Positions 51,368-60,744 are shown, counted from the stretch's first letter. The stretch is DNA of 64,000 nt from JANYJZ01 sp964523395 (GCA_964523395.1 CAZFXS010000009.1:1-64000); one strand, 5' to 3'. Notes: generated from the sequence alone by a model not told the origin. Numbers and translations: made by a program.

Positions 51368-52489
51368 ATGAAAACACTCACATTACTGACAACAGGATTG
51401 CAAAAACCCAGCCGGGCCATGGAAGAGGCCGACCAAACTCCCCGGGCCTCGTTATACGAACAGGAACTTCAAACCGAAATGGCGTATGAGGAATTTATGA
51501 ACCGGGCACCAGGCATTCGCAAGTTTATTTATAAGCGATTGCCCGTCCAGGTTGCGCAGGTTATTGAGGCTTTCTTCCAGAGAAAGAAATATGACGTGAT
51601 TATTTCATGGTCGGACCCCCACGCTCTCCTGTTTGCGTCAATACTAAAACTTACAAGAGCGAAAGCTCCCCATGTTGCAATGATGTTCTGGATTTCAAAA
51701 CCAAAAAAGGCGGCGATATTAAAACGGGTTCACACACACATTGACAAAATTGTGTTGTGGACATCTAAACACAGAGATTTTGCCATCAATGAACTTGGCA
51801 TTCCGCCTTCAAAAATCGCGTTCATCAGGTACTATGTTGACCAAAAATTCTGGCGACCAATGGACAGGAAGACAGATATGATCTGCTCAGCCGGCGTAGA
51901 GATGAGAGATTACCCGACACTTATTGAGGCGATGAAAGGGCTTGATATCAAATGCCATATCGCTGCCGGGATTGCGCGCGGAAAATTGTTTTCCACCGTC
52001 ACTGCCATCCAGGAACAGGGCCCGCTTCCCGAAACAATTACGGTCGGAAAAATGTCACCAACGGAATTGCGCGATCTCTACGCCCGTTCCCGTTTCGTAG
52101 TTATTCCGCTTTTACAATCTGACTCAGATAACGGACTGACCGTTTTACTGGAGGCTATGGCAATGGGTAAGGCTGTCATCTGTTCCCGCATCAGGGGCCA
52201 GGTCGATGTAATTCAAGAGGGTAAAACCGGAATATTCGTCCCACAAGGCGATCCTAAGGCGTTGCGTGAAGCAATTCTCCACCTCTGGAATAATCCCGAG
52301 CTCGCTGAACGAATGGGCCGTGAAGGAAGGGCATATATCGAAAAAAATAATACCTGGGATCAATTTGTTCAGAACATCAAACAGATTGTGGAAGAAGTTC
52401 ATTCTCAGAACACAGCAATCTCAACCAAGAATAGCGCCAAACAATCTTCATTACCAGTGAATGCAACCGGTTCTACAATATCTTATTGA
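51368..52489 (+). CDS. Glycosyltransferase family 4-like protein, tandem copy 2
   Basis: A 373-residue paralogue of the preceding gene, similar along its entire length: KTLTLLTTGLQKPSRAM start, KKYDVIISWSDPHALLFASI, MMFWISKPKKAAILKRVHTH, VDQKFWRPM and the donor site DNGLTVLLEAMAMGKAVICS. Divergence suggests two similar but distinct sugar transfers. Its 3' end overlaps the AMP-ligase gene by 29 bp. Confidence 0.88.
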   Translation: MKTLTLLTTGLQKPSRAMEEADQTPRASLYEQELQTEMAYEEFMNRAPGIRKFIYKRLPVQVAQVIEAFFQRKKYDVIISWSDPHALLFASILKLTRAKAPHVAMMFWISKPKKAAILKRVHTHIDKIVLWTSKHRDFAINELGIPPSKIAFIRYYVDQKFWRPMDRKTDMICSAGVEMRDYPTLIEAMKGLDIKCHIAAGIARGKLFSTVTAIQEQGPLPETITVGKMSPTELRDLYARSRFVVIPLLQSDSDNGLTVLLEAMAMGKAVICSRIRGQVDVIQEGKTGIFVPQGDPKALREAILHLWNNPELAERMGREGRAYIEKNNTWDQFVQNIKQIVEEVHSQNTAISTKNSAKQSSLPVNATGSTISY

Positions 52490-54071
52490 TACCGCAGTCA
52501 ACGCACCTGACTCACCTGCCATCGTTTGCGACGATCGGGTGGTGTCATACCGGGAATTTATCAACAAGATACATTCTCTTGCAAACCTTCTGACTCAGGA
52601 AGGCCTGAAAAAGGGTGATCGCGCGGTTATTCTTCTCCGTGATAAATCCGAATTTTTGGTTGCCTGTTTCTCACTGATGAACATTGGGGCGATTGCCGTT
52701 CCCGTACCTGAACATATTACGCTGCATTCATTACAGGAAATTGTGAAAGACTCAACACCTACATTATTAATAACGAGCGCAACCGAGCTTCCGGACTTTC
52801 CTCGGCTACGTTCCAACATTACATGCAATCTCTTTCTCCTGGAAGAAAAGAATATTTCCGCGGACTACTCACATTCCATCGTCCTGCGTGAACAACACTC
52901 CAGCACCGCACCTGTCAAAGGAAATGACTTCGCCGGGGCATTTAGTGAAGATAAAGCGTTCATATGGTATACCACCGGATCCAAAGGAATGCAGCAGGGC
53001 ATCGTATTCTCACAAAATAATATTATTTGCGGAGCTGTACGGCCGAACGCATTGACAGGAACATCCTCCAGCACACGTGAGTGCATTATGATGCCGCTGG
53101 CGCGGGAATTCGGTTTCAGCAGATGCTGTTCTCTCTTCTTTGCCGGCGGAACAGCCATTCTCAGCAATACGGTTTTTGACCCGGTATCAATGATTCAGAG
53201 TGTTTTGCGATACCGCTGCAATGCGTTATCGCTCATGCCTTCTGTCATTACCAGCATGTTCGGTTATCTGGAACCTATGATCCAGCGAATAGGCGCACAG
53301 ATTTCACTTATCAATATGGAAGCTTTTTCCATGTCTGCCGAGCATAAACTCCGGATGAAGGAACTGTTTCCCAACGCGAATATTTTTATGCACTACGGTA
53401 CATCTGAAGCACCTCATTCAGCTATTTTGAATTTCAATGCCGACAACAGCAAACTCGAGACCGCCGGCCATCTTATCCCCGGCACGGAGATTTGTATTAT
53501 TAGTAATCATGATTCAAAAGAAAGCGCCGTAGAAAGCGGTGAAGTTCACCTCCGTGGCGACAATATTATGATCGGTTACTGGAATAATGATGAACTGACC
53601 AATACAACTATCACCAGCGAAGGATGGTGTAAAACCGGAGATATTGGTTTCATTGACGAAGAGAAGTATCTCCATCTCACAGAACGAAATGACGAAACGA
53701 TTATCGTGGGCGGATTACGATTTTCTTCTCTTGAAATTGAAGAACATGTAAAAAGATATTTTCCTGAACATGAGGTTTTTGTTGTCGGCATTCCTGACCC
53801 GGCCGGGATACTCGGTGAGATACCTGTACTTTGTTATAAGGCGAACAACGGGAAAACATTAACTGCTTCAGACCTGTCACGGGTTCTTTCCAATAAGATC
53901 GACGGGGTGAAAATCCCGCGAATCGTGTATAGAATAGAAACCGATACAGCAGAACAGTCGAAATTGACGCGAAAAGATTTGCGGTTGAAATTTCTTAACC
54001 AATTTTCAAAATCGGCACAGCACGAACAGCAGCCGCAATACAACAAGGAGCAATATTCACCGGAACACTGA
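52461..54071 (+). CDS. AMP-forming acyl/aryl ligase (ANL superfamily)
   Basis: A 536-residue adenylate-forming enzyme. The N-terminal region (IVCDDRVVSYREFINKIHSL, LKKGDRAVILLRDKSEFLV) and the A5 motif FMHYGTSEAP, A7/A8 KTGDIGFIDEEKYLHLTERN and IIVGGLRFSSLEIEEHV are conserved, and a C-terminal Lys (SKLTRKDLR) is present. The P-loop-like A3 motif is atypical: YTTGSKGMQQG in place of TSGTTGxPKG, with Gln at the usual Lys. It would activate a carboxylate (fatty, amino or other acid) as an adenylate or thioester. Placed among four GNAT transferases, it may supply the acyl group they use. Confidence 0.87.
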   Translation: MQPVLQYLIDTAVNAPDSPAIVCDDRVVSYREFINKIHSLANLLTQEGLKKGDRAVILLRDKSEFLVACFSLMNIGAIAVPVPEHITLHSLQEIVKDSTPTLLITSATELPDFPRLRSNITCNLFLLEEKNISADYSHSIVLREQHSSTAPVKGNDFAGAFSEDKAFIWYTTGSKGMQQGIVFSQNNIICGAVRPNALTGTSSSTRECIMMPLAREFGFSRCCSLFFAGGTAILSNTVFDPVSMIQSVLRYRCNALSLMPSVITSMFGYLEPMIQRIGAQISLINMEAFSMSAEHKLRMKELFPNANIFMHYGTSEAPHSAILNFNADNSKLETAGHLIPGTEICIISNHDSKESAVESGEVHLRGDNIMIGYWNNDELTNTTITSEGWCKTGDIGFIDEEKYLHLTERNDETIIVGGLRFSSLEIEEHVKRYFPEHEVFVVGIPDPAGILGEIPVLCYKANNGKTLTASDLSRVLSNKIDGVKIPRIVYRIETDTAEQSKLTRKDLRLKFLNQFSKSAQHEQQPQYNKEQYSPEH

Positions 54072-54111
54072 TTTACTATCGTCCATGCGACGATAATCAC
54101 TAAACGTCTTG

Positions 54112-56277
54112 ATGCAAAATCTGACAACTATACAAAAAGAGTACTCTCACACCCGCACGCATCAACAAGTATCAATGGATAAATGCACCATTGAGATCGT
54201 ACGGACGGAACAAGAGTTTGATGCCATTGAAAGCGAGTGGAACAGGCTTGTCGAAGAATCGCCTTGCACGGTATTTCAGACGTTTGAATGGGTACGTACA
54301 TGGTGGAAATATTTTCACCGCCGCCACGAATTGAAAATCATGCTATTCCGGGAATCCGGTACGCTTGTGGGTATCGCACCAATGTTTATTCAGCGCGTGC
54401 GTGTGCTTGGCATTCCGCTGGCACGCAGGCTGCAATTTATCGGCTGCGGTCTTTCAGACTATGCCGATTTCATAATCGCACCGGGGCGTGAGCAGGCAGT
54501 GCTGACCATTTTCGTAAACCGGATTCTCAATGTTGCAGAGAAATGGGATATTCTTGACCTGGAAGATGTTAATGAAACGTCTCCCGTGTTTCAGCATCTG
54601 CCGAATCTGTTGAGGCAGCATAATCTTCCGGTATACCGATATCAGGGCAACGTCTGCCCTCAGATTGCATTACCGGAAACGACGGAAATGCTGATGCAAA
54701 ATCTGGGGTCAACTACCGGATACAATTTTCGGAGAAAATTTAAGAAATTGCAGTCGGGGTTTACTACAACAGTGGAATTATATCGTTCTGAAAATGACAA
54801 CCTTGAAAAAGCGTACGAACAATTTTCGTTTATCCACGGTAACCGGTGGAGAAGCCAGGGGTATCCAAGCGCGTTTGATAAGCCGATACATAGCGCATTT
54901 CACATTGAGATTATCTCCAAATTCGCAAAACGGGACTGGCTGAGGATGTTTTTTCTTAAAGCAGACACCCAACCTGTAGCCGTGAATTTTTCGTTTAACT
55001 ACAAACAACGCATCTACATGTATCAAAGCAACGCGTATGGTACAGAGCAAATCATGAAATGCAGTCCGGGATTTCTTATTCGCGCCATTGCCATGATGGA
55101 AGGAATTGCTGAAGGATGCAGGGTCTTTGATTTTCTTCGCGGCGACGAAGACTATAAGTATAAGGAATGGAAGGCCGTTGACAGCAAAAACTGGTTCATA
55201 CGCACATCATCGCCCCTCACGGCAAATAAGGCAAGATTTTATCTCTACCTTTTGCTCGAGTTATTAAAGAAGGCCAAAGAACGTTTTGCAAGAGAATACT
55301 ATGAGTTTAAACGATTTAAAATTGTTAAAAAACCGACCGTCGAAATGACGGCAAATTATTGTCTCACGAAGTTTGCTCATCTCGTTCGTCTCGGTGCCTA
55401 CTTTATTTCGCGGCATTCGCCTCTGGAATCGATCATCGTCGGTGGCAATGGTTCGGCGGTTGGTTTTGATCCCGCCCGGAGCGCTGAACGTTTTCATAAT
55501 GCGTCACTACAGACCTACACTCTGGGTGAAAAAATCACCCGTGTTATCCGTTCTTACAAACTCAATAATCTGCTCTGGAGAATACGCGCGCGAATCTACA
55601 AGCCTCATGTTGTCGATGCCGTCACTTCCCAGCATTCCGGCCTGATCAAGATTGTCGAACGGGGACCAGAACGGCAACTCATTCTCGACAATTCGACCCA
55701 CTCAATATTTCTCCACCGCGGAAATTGGAATGAAATTAAACGCGAGTATTGGGGCGCGATGTGTACTTCGCCGTTTACACTTCCAGAGAAACCCGAGATC
55801 CTGCTGTGCGGTTTGGGGGGAGGAACAATCCTTCATCTGCTTCAACGGTCCATCCCTCCAGGTTCAGTTACGGCCCTGGAAATTGATCCGGTCGTTATTA
55901 ACATTGCAAAAAAACATTTCAGCCTCGAGACTATTCCCAATGTTACGGTCATTGAAGGAAACGCAGTTACAACGTTGCGGAAGCTTCAACTGCTCAATAA
56001 AAAATTTGATTTGATACTTGACGATGTCTTTTACTCAGTAACGGGAACGTTATCCAACTATCAGCGATCGTTCATAAAACGGCTCTCTTCCATGCTCACC
56101 GCGGAAGGCACGATTATTTTTCAGCGCCCCATCGACAGGCGGGAAGATGATGTTGATGCCGATAAATTCGTAAAAGCGCTTCGCAATATGAATTTCCAGG
56201 TTCAAGCAAAGAAAATCCGTCAACGATGGTGGAATAATGTCATTTACTGTAAACCGGACGCATCATGGCACAACTAA
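54112..56277 (+). CDS. CelD/FemAB-like GNAT transferase fused to a spermidine-synthase-like domain, paralogue 2
   Basis: A two-domain protein of about 721 residues. Residues about 25-380 form a CelD-like GNAT unit: VFQTFEWVRTWWKYFH, GNRWRSQGYPSAFDKP and VFDFLRGDEDYKYKEW. A basic linker leads to a C-terminal Rossmann domain (about 505-715) like spermidine synthase and its methyltransferase relatives: ILLCGLGGGTILHLLQ (SAM/dcSAM site), VTALEIDPVVINIAKKHF and FDLILDDVFYSVTG. The GGGDGG Asp of true spermidine synthases is not present, so methyl or aminopropyl transfer is unproven. The start is taken at ATG 54112; ATG 54175 is also possible. Confidence 0.85.
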   Translation: MQNLTTIQKEYSHTRTHQQVSMDKCTIEIVRTEQEFDAIESEWNRLVEESPCTVFQTFEWVRTWWKYFHRRHELKIMLFRESGTLVGIAPMFIQRVRVLGIPLARRLQFIGCGLSDYADFIIAPGREQAVLTIFVNRILNVAEKWDILDLEDVNETSPVFQHLPNLLRQHNLPVYRYQGNVCPQIALPETTEMLMQNLGSTTGYNFRRKFKKLQSGFTTTVELYRSENDNLEKAYEQFSFIHGNRWRSQGYPSAFDKPIHSAFHIEIISKFAKRDWLRMFFLKADTQPVAVNFSFNYKQRIYMYQSNAYGTEQIMKCSPGFLIRAIAMMEGIAEGCRVFDFLRGDEDYKYKEWKAVDSKNWFIRTSSPLTANKARFYLYLLLELLKKAKERFAREYYEFKRFKIVKKPTVEMTANYCLTKFAHLVRLGAYFISRHSPLESIIVGGNGSAVGFDPARSAERFHNASLQTYTLGEKITRVIRSYKLNNLLWRIRARIYKPHVVDAVTSQHSGLIKIVERGPERQLILDNSTHSIFLHRGNWNEIKREYWGAMCTSPFTLPEKPEILLCGLGGGTILHLLQRSIPPGSVTALEIDPVVINIAKKHFSLETIPNVTVIEGNAVTTLRKLQLLNKKFDLILDDVFYSVTGTLSNYQRSFIKRLSSMLTAEGTIIFQRPIDRREDDVDADKFVKALRNMNFQVQAKKIRQRWWNNVIYCKPDASWHN

Positions 56278-57482
56278 CAGCCCGACTCATTACCGCAGAT
56301 TCGGAGTTTGATGCGCTGGAGAATTCCTGGGTTTCATTGCACAATGATGCACAGGGGACAATTTTTCAAACATTTTCCTGGATCCGGCTGTGGTGGAAAA
56401 TTTACTCGTCAGCCAACACCCAGTTACGTATTCTGACAATTTGGAATACTCACCAGCTTGTTGGTGTGTTTCCTGTGTTTATTGAAGTCAATAATTTCAT
56501 CATCTTTAAATTTAAACGCATGCGGTTTATGGGGACATATGAGGTATACGGCGAGTACACGCCACTTCTACACCCGGCATATGAAACTGAAACCGTTCAG
56601 CACATAGCTGCATTTTGCAAAGAAGAAATAGAAACAAAACGATGCGACGTCATAACTTTTTTTCGTTTTCCGTCAACGTCGACAGCAATGACATCGTTAC
56701 TGCAGACACTTAGTACAAACCGGTACTATATGAAATCAGATCCGGAAGCCGTAGCACGCGTCACGATGAATCTTCCCGGAGATTGGACGACGTACCTGAA
56801 CGGATTATCCCCGACGGAAAAAGAACTTCTCAAGCGGCGCATGCGCTCACTTGAAAAGCACGGAGCAAGCGTGGAGATAATTACCGAGCTTTCGGATCAT
56901 GAGTTTGATGATTTTGTACAATTGCATACGTCTGCATGGAGTGATAAAGGTATCAGCGGCTATTTCGGTTCGAAACGATTTGAACAATTCCAGCGAATGA
57001 TAACCAAAGAGTTTATGCGACAGGGGGCATCACGACTTTATTTTTTTAAGAAAGACAGTATCAGGTTTGCCGCTGTCCATGCATTTTATATGAACAAACA
57101 ATGCTGCTTCTACCTGAGCGGGCTCAACAAACATCATGAACTTATCCGGTACAGTCCCGGAAAAGTTCTTCTGAGTTATGTTATCAAGGATGCGATCTCC
57201 AAGCATTACGAAGTATTTGATTTTCAGGGCGGAAAGGAAGATTACAAGTTTCGCCTGGGGGGGAAAACAACTGGTTTTGCAAAAAGCGTGATTTGGAAAA
57301 AAGGCTTTCACTCAATCATAGTATTTATGGTGCTTGCCCTGCAGGGAATGGTAAATTTTCTCGTCGGCGGGGTATGGATGTATCATATCCTCCCGAGATG
57401 GCATAAGCTGACCTCGCGGATCTGGTCATCAAGGCATCATCATGCGGCTCTTGCTTCATCGCTATTGTTATTGCCGGAGTAA
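56265..57482 (+). CDS. CelD/FemAB-like GNAT transferase, paralogue 3
   Basis: A 405-residue member of the same family. It shows IFQTFSWIRLWWKIYSS near the N-terminus, HTSAWSDKGISGYFGSKRFE in the middle and VFDFQGGKEDYKFRLGG near the end. The closing motif has GG in place of the RG of paralogues 1 and 2, so the pocket may differ. It overlaps the fusion gene by 13 bp. Confidence 0.87.
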   Translation: MAQLTARLITADSEFDALENSWVSLHNDAQGTIFQTFSWIRLWWKIYSSANTQLRILTIWNTHQLVGVFPVFIEVNNFIIFKFKRMRFMGTYEVYGEYTPLLHPAYETETVQHIAAFCKEEIETKRCDVITFFRFPSTSTAMTSLLQTLSTNRYYMKSDPEAVARVTMNLPGDWTTYLNGLSPTEKELLKRRMRSLEKHGASVEIITELSDHEFDDFVQLHTSAWSDKGISGYFGSKRFEQFQRMITKEFMRQGASRLYFFKKDSIRFAAVHAFYMNKQCCFYLSGLNKHHELIRYSPGKVLLSYVIKDAISKHYEVFDFQGGKEDYKFRLGGKTTGFAKSVIWKKGFHSIIVFMVLALQGMVNFLVGGVWMYHILPRWHKLTSRIWSSRHHHAALASSLLLLPE

Positions 57483-57487
57483 GCAGC

Positions 57488-58642
57488 GTGCGCGTGGAAG
57501 AATTTTCGACAACAGAGGAATTTAAATCTTTAGAACCGATTTGGAACACAACATTGAATAATTCATCACATCCAACCCTGTACCTCACGTACGAGTGGCT
57601 TTCAGTATGGTGGAAGTGTCATCAGACCCCTGAGAAAAGGCTATACATCCTTGTTATCCGGGATGATGAAACGGTATTTGCGATTGCGCCTTTTATGATT
57701 ATCACCAGGACAATATTCGGAATACCGGTTCGCACTATTTCCTTTCTTTCAATGATGCGGTACGCGTATTCAGCACTTAATTGTTCTGGTTCTCTCGATA
57801 TTATAGTGACACAACGGCATGACGAAGTTTTTCAAGTACTCTTCGCGCATCTCAACGCAAACGCGAAACGGTGGGATTACATGAGGCTGCATCCGGTTCC
57901 GGAAAACTCATATACACTTAAAGCGCTGCAACAGGCTGCGACATCACAGGGGTTCCCATTTTCCACACGATTGGTCTTTGCCAGCGCGTGCATCACGGCG
58001 GCAACCTGGGAAGAATACACAAAGGCTCTTTCTCAGACGTTCAGAAAAGGCAACCGCAACATGTTAAATCGCCTCGCCCGAAGCGGGGCTGTAGAATTTA
58101 TCCATGTCGATGGTTCAACCGATACCGGTGACGCATTGCAAAAACTCCTTTCCATCGAGAAAAGAAGCTGGAAACGCGGAAATGGCATTGCGATTGATGC
58201 ACCACAATACAAAAACTTTTATAAAGAGATATTTCACATTGCAGGAAATCACGGCTGGCTCCATCTCTGGATGCTTAAAGTGAATGAAACCTATATTGCC
58301 TACGATCTCTGCCTTGTATTCAATGGATCGGTCGAGGTACTGAAAGGCAGTTACAATACATCCTTTCGCGAATACTCTCCCGGCAGAATTATTTTTTCAA
58401 AAGAACTTGAATATTTTTTCCAGAATGGGATCCGCAAAATCAATCTATTGTGGGGTGATCTCACGTACAAATTGCGGTGGGCAAACCATCTTGAACGTCA
58501 TCATGAAATCTACCTGTTCAATAACACGTTGTTTTCAAAGTGCCTCCATGCAGCATACATCACAACAGGGTTATACCGTGTGATTCGCCTGGCATGGAAT
58601 TCTACGGAGAAACTTTGCTGGCGGCTGGGGGTCCAGGTATGA
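57488..58642 (+). CDS. CelD/FemAB-like GNAT transferase, paralogue 4
   Basis: A 384-residue member, the most divergent of the four. It has LYLTYEWLSVWWKCHQ, VFAIAPFMIITRTIFG, the central EKRSWKRGNGIAIDAP and a closing KINLLWGDLTYKLRWA. Translation starts at GTG (57488) after a GGAG. Its stop overlaps the next gene start as ATGA. Substrate is unknown, as for its paralogues. Confidence 0.85.
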   Translation: MRVEEFSTTEEFKSLEPIWNTTLNNSSHPTLYLTYEWLSVWWKCHQTPEKRLYILVIRDDETVFAIAPFMIITRTIFGIPVRTISFLSMMRYAYSALNCSGSLDIIVTQRHDEVFQVLFAHLNANAKRWDYMRLHPVPENSYTLKALQQAATSQGFPFSTRLVFASACITAATWEEYTKALSQTFRKGNRNMLNRLARSGAVEFIHVDGSTDTGDALQKLLSIEKRSWKRGNGIAIDAPQYKNFYKEIFHIAGNHGWLHLWMLKVNETYIAYDLCLVFNGSVEVLKGSYNTSFREYSPGRIIFSKELEYFFQNGIRKINLLWGDLTYKLRWANHLERHHEIYLFNNTLFSKCLHAAYITTGLYRVIRLAWNSTEKLCWRLGVQV

Positions 58643-59484
58643 CAGCACAACCGCTTACGGAATCCGCCAGAATGAAACTCCGTGCAGAAATATGGGGCAC
58701 GGATATGGACCGCTACGTTCTGCGTAATCCATTTATTGAAATCGGCGATATCCTCGTTGACGTCCGCGCTTTCTTTTCAGCGCGTGCCGGTTGTGATATG
58801 TGCGGGTTTTGCTGCAGCTGGGGGACTTCTATTTCCTCTGAAACTGCCAAACAGCTTGAACCGCACTTAGGCGAAATCGGTGAAAAATATATTCCGGCTG
58901 AACGCCGCGACAAATTGGGCTGGCACTTTGATAAGGATTGGGATATTCATTACACAAACATTATCAAAATCGATAACACTCATACAGGCTGTTGTTTTCT
59001 CTACAAAGACGGTGAGCGTTATCTTTGCTCTATATATTCCTGGGCTCAGAATACAAAACGCGAAGTATTTGATTTTTGGCCATTCGAATGTACCATGTAC
59101 CCCGTTTCAATACTGCCATATAAGGGGATTCTTCACGAGGGAAAAACATTGCTGACTTTGAGAATGGCTCAAAGCTGGCACATCATCGATACATATGGAA
59201 ATACCAGACCATTGCAGAAATCAATCTTAAAAAGAATTCTGTATGATCTTCGGTTATCACTGGTATATCGGTTACGCAAACTTGGGATTCATGTTAAGAA
59301 TGAAGACACGCGGCAGGACTGTTACTTTAAAGAAGGGCACCATCAGAAACCATTGGCATATGAATATTTTGAACCACAACTTCGCTGGTATTTTGGAACC
59401 AATTTTTACGAGTCGATGCGCGTGGCGGCTGCACGGCTGGAAATGCCCGCGAACGCCCGAATGGCAGAGGCTGCAAAACCATGA
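58639..59484 (+). CDS. YkgJ-like cysteine-cluster (metal-binding) protein
   Basis: A 281-residue protein with a Cys-rich metal site of the YkgJ/CxxCxxCC type. Residues near 55 read GCDMCGFCCSWGTSIS. Later Cys positions are TGCCFLYKDGERYLCSIYSW and FWPFECTMYPVSIL, the spacing expected for one chelated Zn or Fe-S centre. Function in the family is unknown; some members sit next to modification enzymes. The ATG at 58639 overlaps the previous stop by 4 bp. Its place between a transferase and a GT2 is unusual and suggests a maturation or modification role in the EPS pathway. Confidence 0.8.
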   Translation: MTAQPLTESARMKLRAEIWGTDMDRYVLRNPFIEIGDILVDVRAFFSARAGCDMCGFCCSWGTSISSETAKQLEPHLGEIGEKYIPAERRDKLGWHFDKDWDIHYTNIIKIDNTHTGCCFLYKDGERYLCSIYSWAQNTKREVFDFWPFECTMYPVSILPYKGILHEGKTLLTLRMAQSWHIIDTYGNTRPLQKSILKRILYDLRLSLVYRLRKLGIHVKNEDTRQDCYFKEGHHQKPLAYEYFEPQLRWYFGTNFYESMRVAAARLEMPANARMAEAAKP

Positions 59485-60713
59485 TTAACATTATCGAAAT
59501 AATTCTTCTGGTTGTCGCAGGGTTTTTCATCGTGTATCTGACGGCACTGAGCATTCTTGCACTTTTTGCCCGAAAAGAAAAATCGACTATCAGCTCCGGT
59601 ATCCGGCGATTTGCGATTGTCGTCCCGGCACATAATGAAGAAATTGCCATTGAGAGAACACTGAAGAGCCTCCTCGCCATTGACTATCCCAAAGGATATT
59701 TCGACGTCATGGTTGTTGCGGACAACTGCACAGACCGCACCGCGGTTATTTCCCGTTCTTGCGGCGCGATGGTCTATGAAAGGACAAATACTGAACTACG
59801 CGGCAAAGGATACGCATTGCGATGGTGTTTTGATCAGATTCTGGTAAAAAAGCCGACGTATGATGGAATAGTTGTTATTGATGCTGACAGCATCGCATCG
59901 TCGAATTTTCTGTCTGTCATGAACTATTATCTTGAGCAGGGCGCGGATGCCGTACAATGCAGTGATATGGTAGCGCCGCAGCCGGGAGCGTGGAGCTCGG
60001 AAATCACGCGGCTCGGCTTCACGCTGTATAATCATGTCAGGCCGCTCGCACGCAGGTTGTTTGGATTTTCCGCAGGACTGCGTGGTAACGGTATGTGCTT
60101 CGCCGCCGATACGTTGCGTGAAGTTCCGTGGAATACATATTCGCTCAACGAAGATCTGGAGTATGGCCTTGTTTTACTCCTCCACAACAAGCCCATTGTA
60201 TTTGCGCCTGAAGCAAAAGTCCTTGCGACAATGCCGGCAACTCCGGCAAATGCGGAATCACAACGATCACGATGGGAAAAAGGACGCTCCCCGGTCATAC
60301 GAAGATATTTTTTTCCGCTTCTTCGTGCGGCATGGAAAAATATGTCATTGAAGCCTTTGGACGCTTTAATCGACCTTATCATTCCCCCATTTGTAAATTT
60401 AGTGGCTGTGATAGTAGCGGTTTTGGGAATCTCAATTTTGCTCGCTATCTTTGGAGTATCGGAAGCTATACCCTTCGTTTTGCCGTTTACGATTCTCCTG
60501 ATTTTGAGCTTTTTACACGTCCTTATCGGGTTGTACGCATCAAACGCCGACAGGGACCTCTACAGCGCTTTGCTTCTCATCCCGCGATACGCGATGTGGA
60601 AATTATTTTTATATGTGAAAATTTTTGGGCGCGGAACCACAACCGAGTGGGTTCGGACCACACGAGAAGAAACATCGAAATCTTCCCTCGATAACGAGGG
60701 GGTTTCTCAATAG
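59481..60713 (+). CDS. Processive-type GT2 glycosyltransferase with membrane helices
   Basis: A 410-residue membrane-bound glycosyltransferase family 2 protein of the cellulose/hyaluronan-synthase type. An N-terminal helix (about 4-26) precedes the GT-A domain: VVPAHNEEIAIERTLKSLLA, VADNCTDRTAVI, IDADSIAS (DxD region), SLNEDLEYGLVL and the QRSRW motif (SQRSRWEKGR). Three C-terminal helices follow (about 300-380). It could transfer sugars to a polyprenyl carrier or a chain at the membrane. The start overlaps the YkgJ-like stop by 4 bp; this is the last gene of the tightly packed plus EPS arm. Confidence 0.9.
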   Translation: MINIIEIILLVVAGFFIVYLTALSILALFARKEKSTISSGIRRFAIVVPAHNEEIAIERTLKSLLAIDYPKGYFDVMVVADNCTDRTAVISRSCGAMVYERTNTELRGKGYALRWCFDQILVKKPTYDGIVVIDADSIASSNFLSVMNYYLEQGADAVQCSDMVAPQPGAWSSEITRLGFTLYNHVRPLARRLFGFSAGLRGNGMCFAADTLREVPWNTYSLNEDLEYGLVLLLHNKPIVFAPEAKVLATMPATPANAESQRSRWEKGRSPVIRRYFFPLLRAAWKNMSLKPLDALIDLIIPPFVNLVAVIVAVLGISILLAIFGVSEAIPFVLPFTILLILSFLHVLIGLYASNADRDLYSALLLIPRYAMWKLFLYVKIFGRGTTTEWVRTTREETSKSSLDNEGVSQ

Positions 60714-60744
60714 TATTTGAACCATTGTCAGAAAGAATTGTGCC

